Origin: Leifsonia sp. Root227
Lineage (GTDB): Bacteria; Actinomycetota; Actinomycetes; Actinomycetales; Microbacteriaceae
Assembly (NCBI RefSeq): GCF_001428745.1
Contig: NZ_LMIO01000004.1
Location: forward strand, 248,001 to 312,000
DNA length: 64,000 nt
Direction: 5' to 3'
Below the pieces are notes generated by a model that ran no database searches, was not told where the DNA came from, and saw only the letters and a list, made by a program, of their open reading frames with translations. Below are positions 1-8,556 of this stretch, in pieces. The translations under genes were made by a program, and so were the position numbers. Positions within the stretch are counted from its first letter, which is position 1; every line of letters begins with the position of its first letter.

Positions 1-363
1 GACGCCGATCGCGCGTTCCTGGTCCATCGCCTGGGGGATGAGCTCTGAGTCGTTCATGACGGCGACGGGGCCGCTGAACCTGGCGCGCATGGCACGCTCC
101 AGCTCGTGGCACTGGGCCGTGTTCTCGCAGCCGTGCGCGCCGACGGCGAGCGGCGAGCTCAGTGCATCCTGGCCGATGTGCTCGACCAGGAGGGCGCGCA
201 GCCCGGTGGCGTCGGCCTCGACATCGCCGAGGCCACCGCGCCAAGAGGCGGACGGCACCACGATGTCGCGCAGCTCGGATGCGGTCTCCGCGCGCGAGTC
301 GGAGGGAGCGACGACGATGTGCGTCTTCGTTCCCCCGATGTCCACCCCGACCACTCGGCTCAT
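1..363 (-). CDS. BadF/BadG-type sugar kinase (N-acetylglucosamine kinase-like), 3' part missing
   Basis: Reading leftward from ATG at 363, 121 codons stay open to the window edge. The N terminus MSRVVGVDIGGTKTHIVVA carries the phosphate-1 loop (DxGGTKT) of the ASKHA fold. The following AVGAHGCENTAQC stretch and the VMNDSELIP segment (phosphate-2-like Asp) fit the BadF/BadG/BcrA ATPase family, which includes GlcNAc kinases. The protein would phosphorylate an imported sugar in the cytosol. It is divergent from a sugar ABC transporter and near a NagB-family gene, so an amino-sugar or glucoside substrate is likely, but specificity cannot be read from this fragment. A GAGGGA ribosome site precedes the start. 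Roughly the last two thirds of the protein lie outside the window. Confidence 0.75.
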   Translation of the reverse strand, partial: MSRVVGVDIGGTKTHIVVAPSDSRAETASELRDIVVPSASWRGGLGDVEADATGLRALLVEHIGQDALSSPLAVGAHGCENTAQCHELERAMRARFSGPVAVMNDSELIPQAMDQERAIGV

Positions 364-715
364 CAGTTTTCTTCCCTCGCAGTCGGTCTCGTGGTGTGGT
401 CCACCAACGTCGGCGGCGCCTCCACGCTAATCACACGCAGCCCAGTTATGCCAGTTCGTGGGCGATTAACAACCAGATCGCGGACTGGTCCGGTTCCATC
501 GGGCCCGTTCAGGGGGCTGTCAGGTGAGGTGTTGGAGTGTTGATGCCTCGAATGAGCCAGCCTGCCACGGAACGGCGGCCAGGGTTTACCGGACCAGTAG
601 CCGGAATGGTTGTTATTTCGTCCCCAAGTGGACTAACTGAGCTGGTTAAGAATAGCGTTGCTCCCGCGCTGCATATCGGCGTGAACGACAGGGCGACGAG
701 TTAAAGGAGACTCGC
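364..715. promoter_or_regulatory. Divergent control region with an 11-bp inverted repeat
   Basis: This 352-bp gap separates the kinase from the ABC operon and contains no convincing gene. It is less G+C-rich than its surroundings. ACTGGTCCGGT at 484-494 recurs in perfect inverted form, ACCGGACCAGT, at 588-598. Each copy begins with ACTGGTC, which resembles half of the dre site bound by DasR/NagR-type GntR repressors (consensus from memory ACTGGTCTAGACCACT), a plausible match to an amino-sugar locus. A further imperfect dyad, GTCC-N6-GGAC, lies around 620-633. Promoter hexamers are not clear enough to assign. Confidence 0.5.
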
Positions 716-2068
716 ATGAAGAAGCGGCACCTCGCTGGAGCGATTGCTGTAGCTGCCGGATTGGCCTTGGGCCTGGCGGGCTGCGCACCGGGCGGATCCA
801 CGGCGGCGGACTCCTCCCGTCCCGTCTCGAAAGACGTGTCGGGCAAGGACGTCACCATCAAGATCCTCGACTTCTGGCAGAACGACGAAGGCAAGTGGAT
901 GGACGCCGTCGTCAAGGACTTCGAGAAGCAGCACCCGAACATCACCATCAAGCGCACCACCCAGGACTGGGGCCAGGTGATGAACACGCTCAACCTGCGC
1001 CTCGCAGACGCGAACGGCCCGGACATCGCACTGGTCAACAACGGCTGGCAGTCGATGGGCACGCTGGCCAAGGGTGGCCGCATCCTGAACCTCGACGCGT
1101 ACTCGAAGCTGTACGGCTGGGACAAGGAGATCCCTGACACCATCTCCCGCCAGCTCGAGTTCACCCCGGACGGAAAGCAGATGGGTACGGGCTCGCTGTT
1201 CGCCACCCCCGCAGCGCGCTCCTCCCTGATCGGGCTCTACTACAACAAGACCATGCTCGACCAGCTCGGCCTGCCGGTGCCGACCACGCTCGCCGAGTTC
1301 GAGAAGGACGCCGCGGCGATCAAGGCGGCAGGCAAGACGCCGATCGCGTTCGGCTCCCAGGACAAGGGGTCGGCGACGTCGATCCTGTTCGCCACGCAGA
1401 ACCTCTACGCCCCCGCAGACAAGATCGGCGACTTCGTCTACTCCAGCGGCAACGTGCCGATCACGGACACCGGGATCGTCGACGCGGCGACGGACGTGAA
1501 GAAGTGGGCGGACGACGGCTGGTTCACGCCGAACTACCCCGGCATCCAGTACGCGGATGCGCAGAACGACTTCCTGACCGGCAAGGCGGCCTTCCGGTTC
1601 GAGTACACCGGCTCTCTGGCGTTCTCCGAAGCGCAGAAGCAGACCTTCGGCTACGTTCAGCTTCCGCAGGTGGAAGGCGACAAGGTGGTCGGCACCGGAG
1701 CATCCGCTGCCAACCTGGCCATCTCGTCGAAGTCGAAGAACCCGGATGCTGCCGCAGCGTTCCTGGACTTCATGGCCAGCAAGACGGCCGCTCAGGAGGC
1801 GGTGGACCACGGGTTCCTTCCGCTGCTGCACTCCGACCTGAGCATCCCGAGCGGCAACCCGGAGCTCGCCAGTGAGATCACCGCGCAGCAGGCGCTCGAC
1901 AAGGGCAACGGCTACGTGCCCTACTTCGACTGGTCGACCCCGACGATGCTCGACACGATCGGCGGCCAGCTCCAGCAGCTCTTCGCCGGCCAGGTCACGC
2001 CGCAGCAGCTCGGCGAGGCAGGACAGAAGGACTACGACGCCTTCCAGGCCCAGCGGGCGAAGGGCTGA
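716..2068 (+). CDS. ABC transporter sugar-binding lipoprotein
   Basis: This 450-residue extracellular solute-binding protein of the carbohydrate (CUT1, family 1) type would capture a sugar outside the membrane and hand it to the two permeases encoded just downstream. It opens with a type II signal peptide: a KKRH basic end, a hydrophobic core and lipobox LAGC with Cys23 as the lipidated residue. The body has the expected features of the family, such as the IKILDFWQND strand, an ALVNNGW segment and late FLDFMAS helices. AAAGGAG at 703-709 fixes the ATG. There are 4 bases between this stop and the next start, so the genes form one operon. No ATPase gene is present here, so a shared MsiK-type ATPase is likely, as is usual in actinobacteria. 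Confidence 0.9.
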   Translation: MKKRHLAGAIAVAAGLALGLAGCAPGGSTAADSSRPVSKDVSGKDVTIKILDFWQNDEGKWMDAVVKDFEKQHPNITIKRTTQDWGQVMNTLNLRLADANGPDIALVNNGWQSMGTLAKGGRILNLDAYSKLYGWDKEIPDTISRQLEFTPDGKQMGTGSLFATPAARSSLIGLYYNKTMLDQLGLPVPTTLAEFEKDAAAIKAAGKTPIAFGSQDKGSATSILFATQNLYAPADKIGDFVYSSGNVPITDTGIVDAATDVKKWADDGWFTPNYPGIQYADAQNDFLTGKAAFRFEYTGSLAFSEAQKQTFGYVQLPQVEGDKVVGTGASAANLAISSKSKNPDAAAAFLDFMASKTAAQEAVDHGFLPLLHSDLSIPSGNPELASEITAQQALDKGNGYVPYFDWSTPTMLDTIGGQLQQLFAGQVTPQQLGEAGQKDYDAFQAQRAKG

Positions 2069-2072
2069 GCCG

Positions 2073-3047
2073 ATGACCTCGTCCGATCTGGTGCAGCGGC
2101 AGGAGACCCCCGCCGCTGCACCGGCGGCGCCGCGTCCCCCACGCAGCGCTTCCACGAGGAAGCGCAGGCTGTCTCCCCTCGCGCGCCGCCGCAGGTGGCT
2201 CGGCCTGGCGTTCGCTGCGCCGGCGCTGCTGTTCTACGGCTTCGTCGTGCTCGTCCCCATCCTGCAGAGCGTGAACTACTCGCTCTACAGCTGGGATGGG
2301 GTCAGCGCGGCCCGCTGGGTGGGGTTCAGCAACTACGTGTCGTTCTTCACCGACCCTGAGCTGCTGGAGTCGCTGGGGCACGTGCTGGTGCTCGTGGTGT
2401 TCTTCTCGCTCATCCCGATCGCGCTCGGCCTGATCTCCGCTGCTCTGCTCGGACGAGGGAAGACGACGGGCAGCGGCGTCTACCGCTGGCTGCTCTTCCT
2501 TCCGCAGGTGCTCACCAGCGTGGTCGTCGCCGTGATCTGGAAGCGCATCTACGGCCCGGACGGCCCGCTCAACTCCGCCCTGCGCGCCGTCGGTCTCGGC
2601 GACCTGGCCAAGAACTGGCTGGGCGACTTCACCTGGGCGCTCCCCGCCCTCGGCGTGATCGGCACCTGGACGGCGATGGGCCTCTGCATGGTCCTCTTCG
2701 TCGCCGGTGTCGCCGCCATCCCAGGCGAGCTCTACGAACAGGCCCGCATCGACGGGGCAGGACCGATCCGCGAGTTCTTCTCGATCACGCTTCCGAGCCT
2801 GAAGGGACAGGTCGCTGTCGCGCTGACGCTCACCGTCACCGGGGCGTTGCGCGCGTTCGACCTGGTCTGGGTGACAACGCAGGGCGGGCCAGGCACGTCG
2901 ACCACGACCCCGGCGCTCCTGCTCTACCGCAAGGCCTTCCTGAACCCCGACGTCGGGATGGCCGCCGCGATCGGCATCATCATCGCGGTCGTCTGCCTCC
3001 TGGTCGCCCTCGTCATCACCCGACTCTCCGAGGAGAAGAACGCATGA
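2073..3047 (+). CDS. Sugar ABC transporter permease (MalF/UgpA type)
   Basis: This is a 324-residue inner-membrane permease. A Pro/Ala/Arg-rich cytoplasmic N terminus (about 45 residues) is followed by six predicted membrane helices. The EAA loop reads ELYEQARIDGAGPIREFF, the coupling motif that docks on the transporter ATPase. The frame is open further upstream, but the ATG at 2073 lies 4 bases after the lipoprotein stop and removes an implausible Arg/Ser-rich extension. The stop overlaps the second permease gene by 4 bp, indicating translational coupling. It should pair with the following permease to form the channel for the sugar bound by the upstream lipoprotein. Confidence 0.9.
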   Translation: MTSSDLVQRQETPAAAPAAPRPPRSASTRKRRLSPLARRRRWLGLAFAAPALLFYGFVVLVPILQSVNYSLYSWDGVSAARWVGFSNYVSFFTDPELLESLGHVLVLVVFFSLIPIALGLISAALLGRGKTTGSGVYRWLLFLPQVLTSVVVAVIWKRIYGPDGPLNSALRAVGLGDLAKNWLGDFTWALPALGVIGTWTAMGLCMVLFVAGVAAIPGELYEQARIDGAGPIREFFSITLPSLKGQVAVALTLTVTGALRAFDLVWVTTQGGPGTSTTTPALLLYRKAFLNPDVGMAAAIGIIIAVVCLLVALVITRLSEEKNA

Positions 3048-3856
3048 TCTCCCGCTCCGAGCGCGTGCTCAACCACACCGTCCTCATCGCGGTTTCCGTC
3101 TTCGTCCTCTTCCCCGTCGTCTGGTTCCTGTTCACCGCTCTCAGCCCGTCGCGGAGCGGTCAGCTCGACCTCCTGCATCCACAGTTCGGCAACTTCGTGA
3201 CCGCCTGGAACGCCGGGGGCTTCGGCTCCGCGATGCTGGCCTCCGCCGTCATCACCATCGGCGCCGTGGTCGGCCAGACCGTGCTCGCCGTGCTCTCCGG
3301 CTTCGCTTTCGGCGTGCTCGGGGTGGCTGGCCAGAAGGTGATCTTCCCCCTGGTGCTGTTCGGCCTGATGATCTCGGCCGAGGTCTTCATCATCCCGCTC
3401 TACTACACGTTCCAGTCGATGGGCCTCACCAACTCGTGGCTCGGCCTCATCATCATCCAGATCGGGATGGGCGTCCCCTTCGGCGCATTCTGGATGCGGG
3501 CGACCTTCCGCGCCGTGCCTCCGTCGCTGATCGAGGCGGCCGAGATGGACGGCGCGCGGTCGTGGCGCGTCCTGTGGCAGGTGCTGATGCCGATCGCCAG
3601 ACCGGCCGTGCTCACCCTCGCCCTGCTGTCGTTCATGTGGACCTGGAACGACTTCTTCCTCTCCCTGGTCTTCATCGCCGACCCGGCCATCCAGCCGGCC
3701 ACCCTGGCGCTCGGCGTCTTCCAGGGGAAGAACACCCTCGACGTGAACCTGCTGGCCGCCGGGTCGCTGATCGTCGCCGTCCCCGTGCTCATCCTCTACG
3801 TGTTCTTCCAGCGCCACTTCATCAGCGGCGTGCTCAACGGCGCGATCAAGGAGTGA
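3044..3856 (+). CDS. Sugar ABC transporter permease (MalG/UgpE type)
   Basis: The second membrane subunit of the importer is 270 residues with six predicted helices. It starts at an ATGA overlap with the first permease. The EAA motif is LIEAAEMDGARSWRVLWQV, followed by LMPIARPAV, diagnostic of CUT1 permeases. The C terminus HFISGVLNGAIKE is typical for the MalG side of the pair. The stop is followed by 45 bases before the NagB-like gene, which has its own strong ribosome site, so the operon may continue. Confidence 0.9.
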   Translation: MISRSERVLNHTVLIAVSVFVLFPVVWFLFTALSPSRSGQLDLLHPQFGNFVTAWNAGGFGSAMLASAVITIGAVVGQTVLAVLSGFAFGVLGVAGQKVIFPLVLFGLMISAEVFIIPLYYTFQSMGLTNSWLGLIIIQIGMGVPFGAFWMRATFRAVPPSLIEAAEMDGARSWRVLWQVLMPIARPAVLTLALLSFMWTWNDFFLSLVFIADPAIQPATLALGVFQGKNTLDVNLLAAGSLIVAVPVLILYVFFQRHFISGVLNGAIKE

Positions 3857-3901
3857 GCGGTTCCCGCTCAGCCTGATCCGTTCCCCAGACAAGGAGTCTC
3901 C

Positions 3902-4723
3902 ATGCGCATCGCGCCCGAAATCCTCGACACCCCCGACGACGTCGGCCGTGCGGCCGCCGAGCAGATCGCCGACGCGATCGTGGCCGCGAACGCGGAGGGC
4001 CGCACGTTCGTGCTCGGCTGCCCGACCGGGCGCAGCCCGCTGACCACCTATGAGCAGCTCGCTGTCATCGTCGCCGAGCGCGATCTCGACCTCAGCACCG
4101 TGGTCATCGCCCTGATGGACGAGTACGTGGAGCAGGCGGGCGGAGAGCTGGCAGGCGAGGAGTTCCGGGCGGTCGACCCGGCTCTCGCGCACAGTTGCGT
4201 CGGCTACGGCGAACGCGACATCCTCGGCAGGCTGAACGCGGGTGCGCGGCCGGAGCACCGCATCCCGGAGCAGAACCTCTGGCACCCCGACCCCCGCGAC
4301 CAGGACGGTGCGTACGACAGGAGGCTGGCAGAGGCGGGCGGGATCGACCTCTTCCTCCTGGCCTCAGGCGCATCGGACGGCCACGTCGCCCTCAACCCGG
4401 TCGGAGCAGCGGCGGACACGGTCACGCGCGTCGTCGCTCTCGGCGACGACACCCGCCGCGACAACCTCGACACCTTCCCGACGCTGGGCAGCCTCGACGA
4501 GGCCCCTCGCTACGGGGTCACCGTGGGCATCTCGACCATCCGCGAGCTCTCCCGCTCGGTGATCATGGTGGTCACCGGCGAGCACAAGCAGCCGACCGTG
4601 CGCAGGCTCGCCGCGGCGGACGCCTACGAGCCGGAGTGGCCGGCCACCGTGCTCACCCAGTGCGCCTCCCCGCGGTTCCTGGTGGACCGCAGCGCCGCCG
4701 CGCTCCTGCAGACCGCGCGCTGA
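3902..4723 (+). CDS. NagB-family sugar-phosphate isomerase/deaminase, altered active site
   Basis: This 273-residue protein has the glucosamine-6-phosphate deaminase / 6-phosphogluconolactonase fold. Matches to NagB are the phosphate loop GCPTGRSPLTTY (residues 39-50), the MDEYV motif (Asp73), SDGHVALN (Asp159, His161) and VTVGISTI near residue 210. In classical NagB the catalytic glutamate lies five residues after this histidine (DGHIAFNEP). Here that position is Pro166. The enzyme may therefore act on a different amino or keto sugar phosphate, and NagB proper is not claimed. AAGGAGT at 3891-3897 precedes the ATG. The context between a sugar importer and a glycosidase supports a catabolic role. 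Confidence 0.7.
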   Translation: MRIAPEILDTPDDVGRAAAEQIADAIVAANAEGRTFVLGCPTGRSPLTTYEQLAVIVAERDLDLSTVVIALMDEYVEQAGGELAGEEFRAVDPALAHSCVGYGERDILGRLNAGARPEHRIPEQNLWHPDPRDQDGAYDRRLAEAGGIDLFLLASGASDGHVALNPVGAAADTVTRVVALGDDTRRDNLDTFPTLGSLDEAPRYGVTVGISTIRELSRSVIMVVTGEHKQPTVRRLAAADAYEPEWPATVLTQCASPRFLVDRSAAALLQTAR

Positions 4724-4793
4724 CCGCCGCGCGCTGATGCCAGCGCCTCACCCCTGCCCCTCGCCGCCGTCACCCTCCCGGAAGGTTCCCCCA

Positions 4794-7154
4794 ATGCACG
4801 TCCCCCCGTTCGATGTCGACCAGGTCCTCGCCGCGCTGACCCTGGAAGAGAAGGCGTCGATGCTCTCCGGCGTCGACGACTGGTTCACGCAGACCATCGA
4901 CCGGCCGGGGCTTCCGGCCGCCGTGCCGGCCATCGAGGTCGGCGACGGACCGCACGGCCTGCGCAAGGAGACCGGCGTCGACATGGTCTGGGTGCCTGCG
5001 ACCGGTTTCCCGACGGCCTCGGCGATGGGCGCATCCTGGGACAGGGACCTGATGCGCAGGGTGGGCGCCGCGATCGGCGAGGAGGCCAGGGCTGAGGGGG
5101 TGCAGGTCGTGCTCGGGCCCGGCGTCAACATGAAGCGCTCGCCGCTGTGCGGACGCAACTTCGAGTACTTCTCCGAAGACCCGCTGCACTCCGGCGAGCT
5201 GGGAGCCGCATACGTCGACGGCGTGCAGTCGACCGGCGTCGGCACATCGCTCAAGCACTTCGCCGCGAACAACCAGGAGATCGAGCGGACCAGGATCTCG
5301 GTCGTCGCGGACGAGCGCGCGCTGCGCGAGACCTACCTGTCCGCGTTCGAGCGCGTCGTCCGCCGCGCGGAGCCGTGGACGGTCATGTGCTCGTACAACC
5401 GGCTGTTCGGCGTGCACGCGTCGCAGAACCGCTGGCTGCTCACGGAGGTGCTGCGCGACGACTGGGGCTACCAGGGCGCTGTCGTCTCCGACTGGAACGC
5501 CGTGCATGACCGCGTCGCCGCGTTGCGGGCGGGACTCGACCTCGAGATGCCGGGAACCGGCGGACAGACGGACGCCGAGGTGGTCGCGGCGGTCCGCGAC
5601 GGCTCGCTCGCGGAGTCCGTCGTCGACGCGGCCGCCCGCCGCGTGCTGACCCTGGTCGCACGCGCATACCCGGGCGCCGGGCTGGTCGACGGACCCGTGA
5701 TGTCCCTCGGCCACAGCGCCGGCGACCGGCTCACGCCGGAGCAGCTCACCGTCCTGCGGGCCGACGAGCATCATGCGCTGGCCAGGGAGGCCGCTGCCGG
5801 ATGCATCACCCTACTGCGCAACGAGAACGCTCCCGGCTCGGCCGCGCCCACCCTGCCGCTCTCGGAGACGGGCGGCACCATCGCGGTGATCGGGGCGTTC
5901 GCCGAGCACGCGCGCATCCAGGGCGGCGGCTCGTCCGGGGTCGATCCGACCAGGATCGACGTGCCGCTGGAGGCGATGCGGAACATCGCCGGACAGCGCG
6001 TCGTCTCCGCTCCCGGCTACGTGTACGCGACCAAGAACGCGTACCAGGACGACAACCTCGCGATCCTGGCCGCCCACGGAGTCAGCCATGACGAGGACAA
6101 GCCGAAGGTCGCCAGGCGCTCGGCGACGCTGGCCAAGGAGCTGCAGCTCGCCGAGGCCGTCCAGCACGCCGGCAGGGGGCCGCTCTCCGAGACGGCTGAG
6201 CGGCTGATCGCCGAGGCCGTCGCGGTCGCGGAGCAGGCGGAGTCGATCGTGGTGTTCGCCGGCCTCCCGCTCTCCTACGAGCAGGAGGCGAACGACAGGG
6301 ACTCGCTCGCCCTGCCCGCAGACCAGCTCGCGCTGCTCGCCGGGCTCGCCGACGTGCGCGAGCGGACGGGCGCATCCATCACGGTGGTGCTCTCCAACGG
6401 CTCCCCGGTGTCGATGGACCCGTGGCACGACAGGGTCGACGCGATCGTGGAGGCTTGGCTGAGCGGCCAGGGCACAGGGCACGCGGTCGCGGACGTGCTC
6501 TTCGGGCGCACGAACCCATCAGGCAAGCTCGCCGAGACCTTCCCGCTCGCGGTCGAGGACACCCCCGGCTTCCCGAACTGGCTCGGCGAGCGGGGAACAG
6601 TGCTCTACGGAGAGGGTGTGTTCATCGGCTACCGCTGGTACGACGCGCTCCACCGCGCCGTGCGCTACCCGTTCGGGCACGGCCTGTCGTACACGACGTT
6701 CAGCTATCGCGACCTCGACCTCGCGGTGATCGACGCCGACACCGGGCGGGTGCGCGTGTCCTGCACGATCGTCAACGACGGCGACCGTGCGGGCGACGAG
6801 ATCGTGCAGCTCTACGTCGGCGATCCGGATGCGGAGGTGCAGCGGCCGGTGCGCGAGCTGCGCGGCTTCGAGAAGGTGAGGATCGAGCCCGGCGCGTCCG
6901 TGCGGGTCGACTTCGAGCTCGAGAACCGTGACTTCGCATACTGGGATTCCGCCGCGGAGCGACCGGATGGAAAGCGCGGCCTCTGGCGGCGCGAAGGCGG
7001 CGAGTTCCGGATCGAGGTGGGCGCGTCGTCGCAGGACATCCGACTGGCCACCGCGATCGAGCTGCCGGACGACCCCTCGATCCCCGCGCTGATCCGGGAT
7101 GCGGATCTCATCGACATCGCCGCATCGCGATTCGTCGACGGGCACGCCGGCTGA
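4794..7154 (+). CDS. Glycoside hydrolase family 3 beta-glucosidase-like enzyme
   Basis: This 786-residue enzyme would cleave beta-linked glycosides from the non-reducing end. The family 3 TIM-barrel carries the KHFAANNQE motif (residues 154-162) and VVSDWNAVHD with the nucleophile Asp233. A second alpha/beta domain follows, and a C-terminal fibronectin-III-like domain begins after the FGHGLSYTTF segment (about residue 625). There is no signal peptide, so it should act in the cytosol on imported oligosaccharides or glycosides. An ATG 57 bases upstream is in frame but adds a Pro/Ser-rich tail. GGAAGG at 4780-4785 supports 4794. The KHFAANNQE form is typical of beta-glucosidases rather than NagZ-type hexosaminidases. 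The exact substrate is open. Confidence 0.88.
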   Translation: MHVPPFDVDQVLAALTLEEKASMLSGVDDWFTQTIDRPGLPAAVPAIEVGDGPHGLRKETGVDMVWVPATGFPTASAMGASWDRDLMRRVGAAIGEEARAEGVQVVLGPGVNMKRSPLCGRNFEYFSEDPLHSGELGAAYVDGVQSTGVGTSLKHFAANNQEIERTRISVVADERALRETYLSAFERVVRRAEPWTVMCSYNRLFGVHASQNRWLLTEVLRDDWGYQGAVVSDWNAVHDRVAALRAGLDLEMPGTGGQTDAEVVAAVRDGSLAESVVDAAARRVLTLVARAYPGAGLVDGPVMSLGHSAGDRLTPEQLTVLRADEHHALAREAAAGCITLLRNENAPGSAAPTLPLSETGGTIAVIGAFAEHARIQGGGSSGVDPTRIDVPLEAMRNIAGQRVVSAPGYVYATKNAYQDDNLAILAAHGVSHDEDKPKVARRSATLAKELQLAEAVQHAGRGPLSETAERLIAEAVAVAEQAESIVVFAGLPLSYEQEANDRDSLALPADQLALLAGLADVRERTGASITVVLSNGSPVSMDPWHDRVDAIVEAWLSGQGTGHAVADVLFGRTNPSGKLAETFPLAVEDTPGFPNWLGERGTVLYGEGVFIGYRWYDALHRAVRYPFGHGLSYTTFSYRDLDLAVIDADTGRVRVSCTIVNDGDRAGDEIVQLYVGDPDAEVQRPVRELRGFEKVRIEPGASVRVDFELENRDFAYWDSAAERPDGKRGLWRREGGEFRIEVGASSQDIRLATAIELPDDPSIPALIRDADLIDIAASRFVDGHAG

Positions 7155-7225
7155 GCCGTCCGTCACCCCGTTTGTCATTCTCCGGAATGATGCGAACGCA
7201 TCCAGGAACGGCGTTGAATGGATCC

Positions 7226-7726
7226 ATGAACGTCAACCTGCTTCCGCTCGTCCAGGGCGCCGGCGCTGTCGCGCTGGCCGTCGTGGCGTTCTCGTTCGCG
7301 CTCACCTGGCCGTCGCTGATCGCCACGATCCAGGGCTTCCGGTCGGAGCGCGCCAGGCTCGGCGCCTTCGTCGGGCTCGGCGTCGCGATGATCACGGCGG
7401 CGAGCCTGCTCTACCTCGTTCCCGGCCTGCTGCTGCGCGACGAGCTCGCCCTGCTGATCTCGTTCCCGCTCGGCGCGACCTGGCTGATCGCCGCAGTCGC
7501 ACTGATCGTGCGCGGGATGCTGCTCGAAGGCGCATCCCGTGTCATCTCGTACTCGTTCGCCGTGGTGTCCGTGAGCGGGCTCGCGGCCGGCATCGTCTCC
7601 GCACTGTGCGCTCAGCACAGGATCGCCGACACGATCACCCCGACCGGGGCGTTCCTGCTCGCGCTGACCGCCGTGGCCGGAGTGGTCTTCTGGTCGAACA
7701 GCGTCGACAGGATGGCGCGGGCGTAA
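7226..7726 (+). CDS. Unrecognised small integral membrane protein
   Basis: This 166-residue, very hydrophobic protein has about five predicted membrane helices (first AVALAVVAFSFALTW) joined by short charged loops. I recognise no family. A TTG at 7172 and an ATG at 7187 are in frame upstream but add a polar tail. The ATG at 7226 starts directly before the first helix, though its ribosome site is weak. It ends 3 bp from the stop of the convergent gene at 7730. Function unknown. Confidence 0.65.
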   Translation: MNVNLLPLVQGAGAVALAVVAFSFALTWPSLIATIQGFRSERARLGAFVGLGVAMITAASLLYLVPGLLLRDELALLISFPLGATWLIAAVALIVRGMLLEGASRVISYSFAVVSVSGLAAGIVSALCAQHRIADTITPTGAFLLALTAVAGVVFWSNSVDRMARA

Positions 7727-7729
7727 CGC

Positions 7730-8422
7730 CTAGTCGCCGTCAGCGGGCAGCGGCCGTCCGCCGCGCCAGCGCCTGGACACCCACACCACGCCATAGCCGA
7801 CGCACAGGATGACCGCGGCGATCAGCAGCACGTAGAACGCCACGGAGAGGTAGCCGTTGGGCGACATCTGCGGGTTGAGGAACGGATACGGGTACCAGGG
7901 CTGCTTGCCCGTCACGGGGTCGGCGCCGAACGGGGCGCGGATGAGGGTGTAGATCGCCCAGACGATCGGGAAGCCGACCACCCACCAGAGCACCCGGCGG
8001 CGGAGCGGAGCGCGGCCGGGAGCGAACAGCCAATCGAGCAGCAGATACGAAGGACCGACGACGTGCAGCACCTCGTTGGACCACTCGACGGTCTGCCCCT
8101 GCGGCAACGGGATGTTGCGCAGCAGCAGGTTGTAGACGACGCCCGTGGTCACCATGTACGTCGTGATCACCGCCCGGAGAGCCGTGAACCACTCCGGGTC
8201 GTCTCCTGTGCGTGCGAACAGCAGATACGCGCCGATCGCGAGCACCACCACGTAGCCCACGTTCGAGTCGATCGTGAAGAAGCTGAAGAAGTTCACAACG
8301 TAGCCGGCGATATTGCCGCCCTTGCCGGAGATGAAGTTCACACTCGTCGCGAACTGGGCGATGATCGCCACGATCGTCAGCAGAGCCATCGCCGCGCGGA
8401 CGATCCCGAAACCGATCCGCAT
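7730..8422 (-). CDS. Pr6Pr-type six-helix membrane protein
   Basis: This 230-residue membrane protein has about six helices. The pattern of NFFSFFTIDSN in the second helix region, LLRNIPLPQG, a conserved HVVGP before the fourth helix and WYPYPFLNP near the end matches the bacterial Pr6Pr (FAR-17a/AIG1-like) family. These proteins resemble eukaryotic androgen-induced membrane hydrolases, but no bacterial function is established. The open frame extends upstream. The ATG at 8422 is chosen because AAGGGG lies 5 bases before it and the extension is Arg-rich and non-membrane. It is divergent from the gene at 8557. Confidence 0.75.
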   Translation of the reverse strand: MRIGFGIVRAAMALLTIVAIIAQFATSVNFISGKGGNIAGYVVNFFSFFTIDSNVGYVVVLAIGAYLLFARTGDDPEWFTALRAVITTYMVTTGVVYNLLLRNIPLPQGQTVEWSNEVLHVVGPSYLLLDWLFAPGRAPLRRRVLWWVVGFPIVWAIYTLIRAPFGADPVTGKQPWYPYPFLNPQMSPNGYLSVAFYVLLIAAVILCVGYGVVWVSRRWRGGRPLPADGD

Positions 8423-8556
8423 CCGGACCCCTTCGTCTGGTGGTGCGAGGACAGGAGACAGGGCGAGCATACCGACCCGGCAGCCGCGCACGCGGCAAAC
8501 GCGCAGGCGCACCGCGACTAAACTAGCGGGGAAACCCGTACGAGAGAGGTCGCCGA

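Noticed and set aside
701..2155. Long open frame antisense to the sugar-binding lipoprotein
   Set aside because: Very Arg/Leu/Val/Gly-rich, no family motif, and fully covered by a well-supported gene on the other strand. A by-product of G+C-rich third positions.
7172..7225. Upstream TTG/ATG starts for the membrane protein at 7226
   Set aside because: They add a polar tail before the first helix and lack ribosome sites. The ATG at 7226 is preferred, though not proven.
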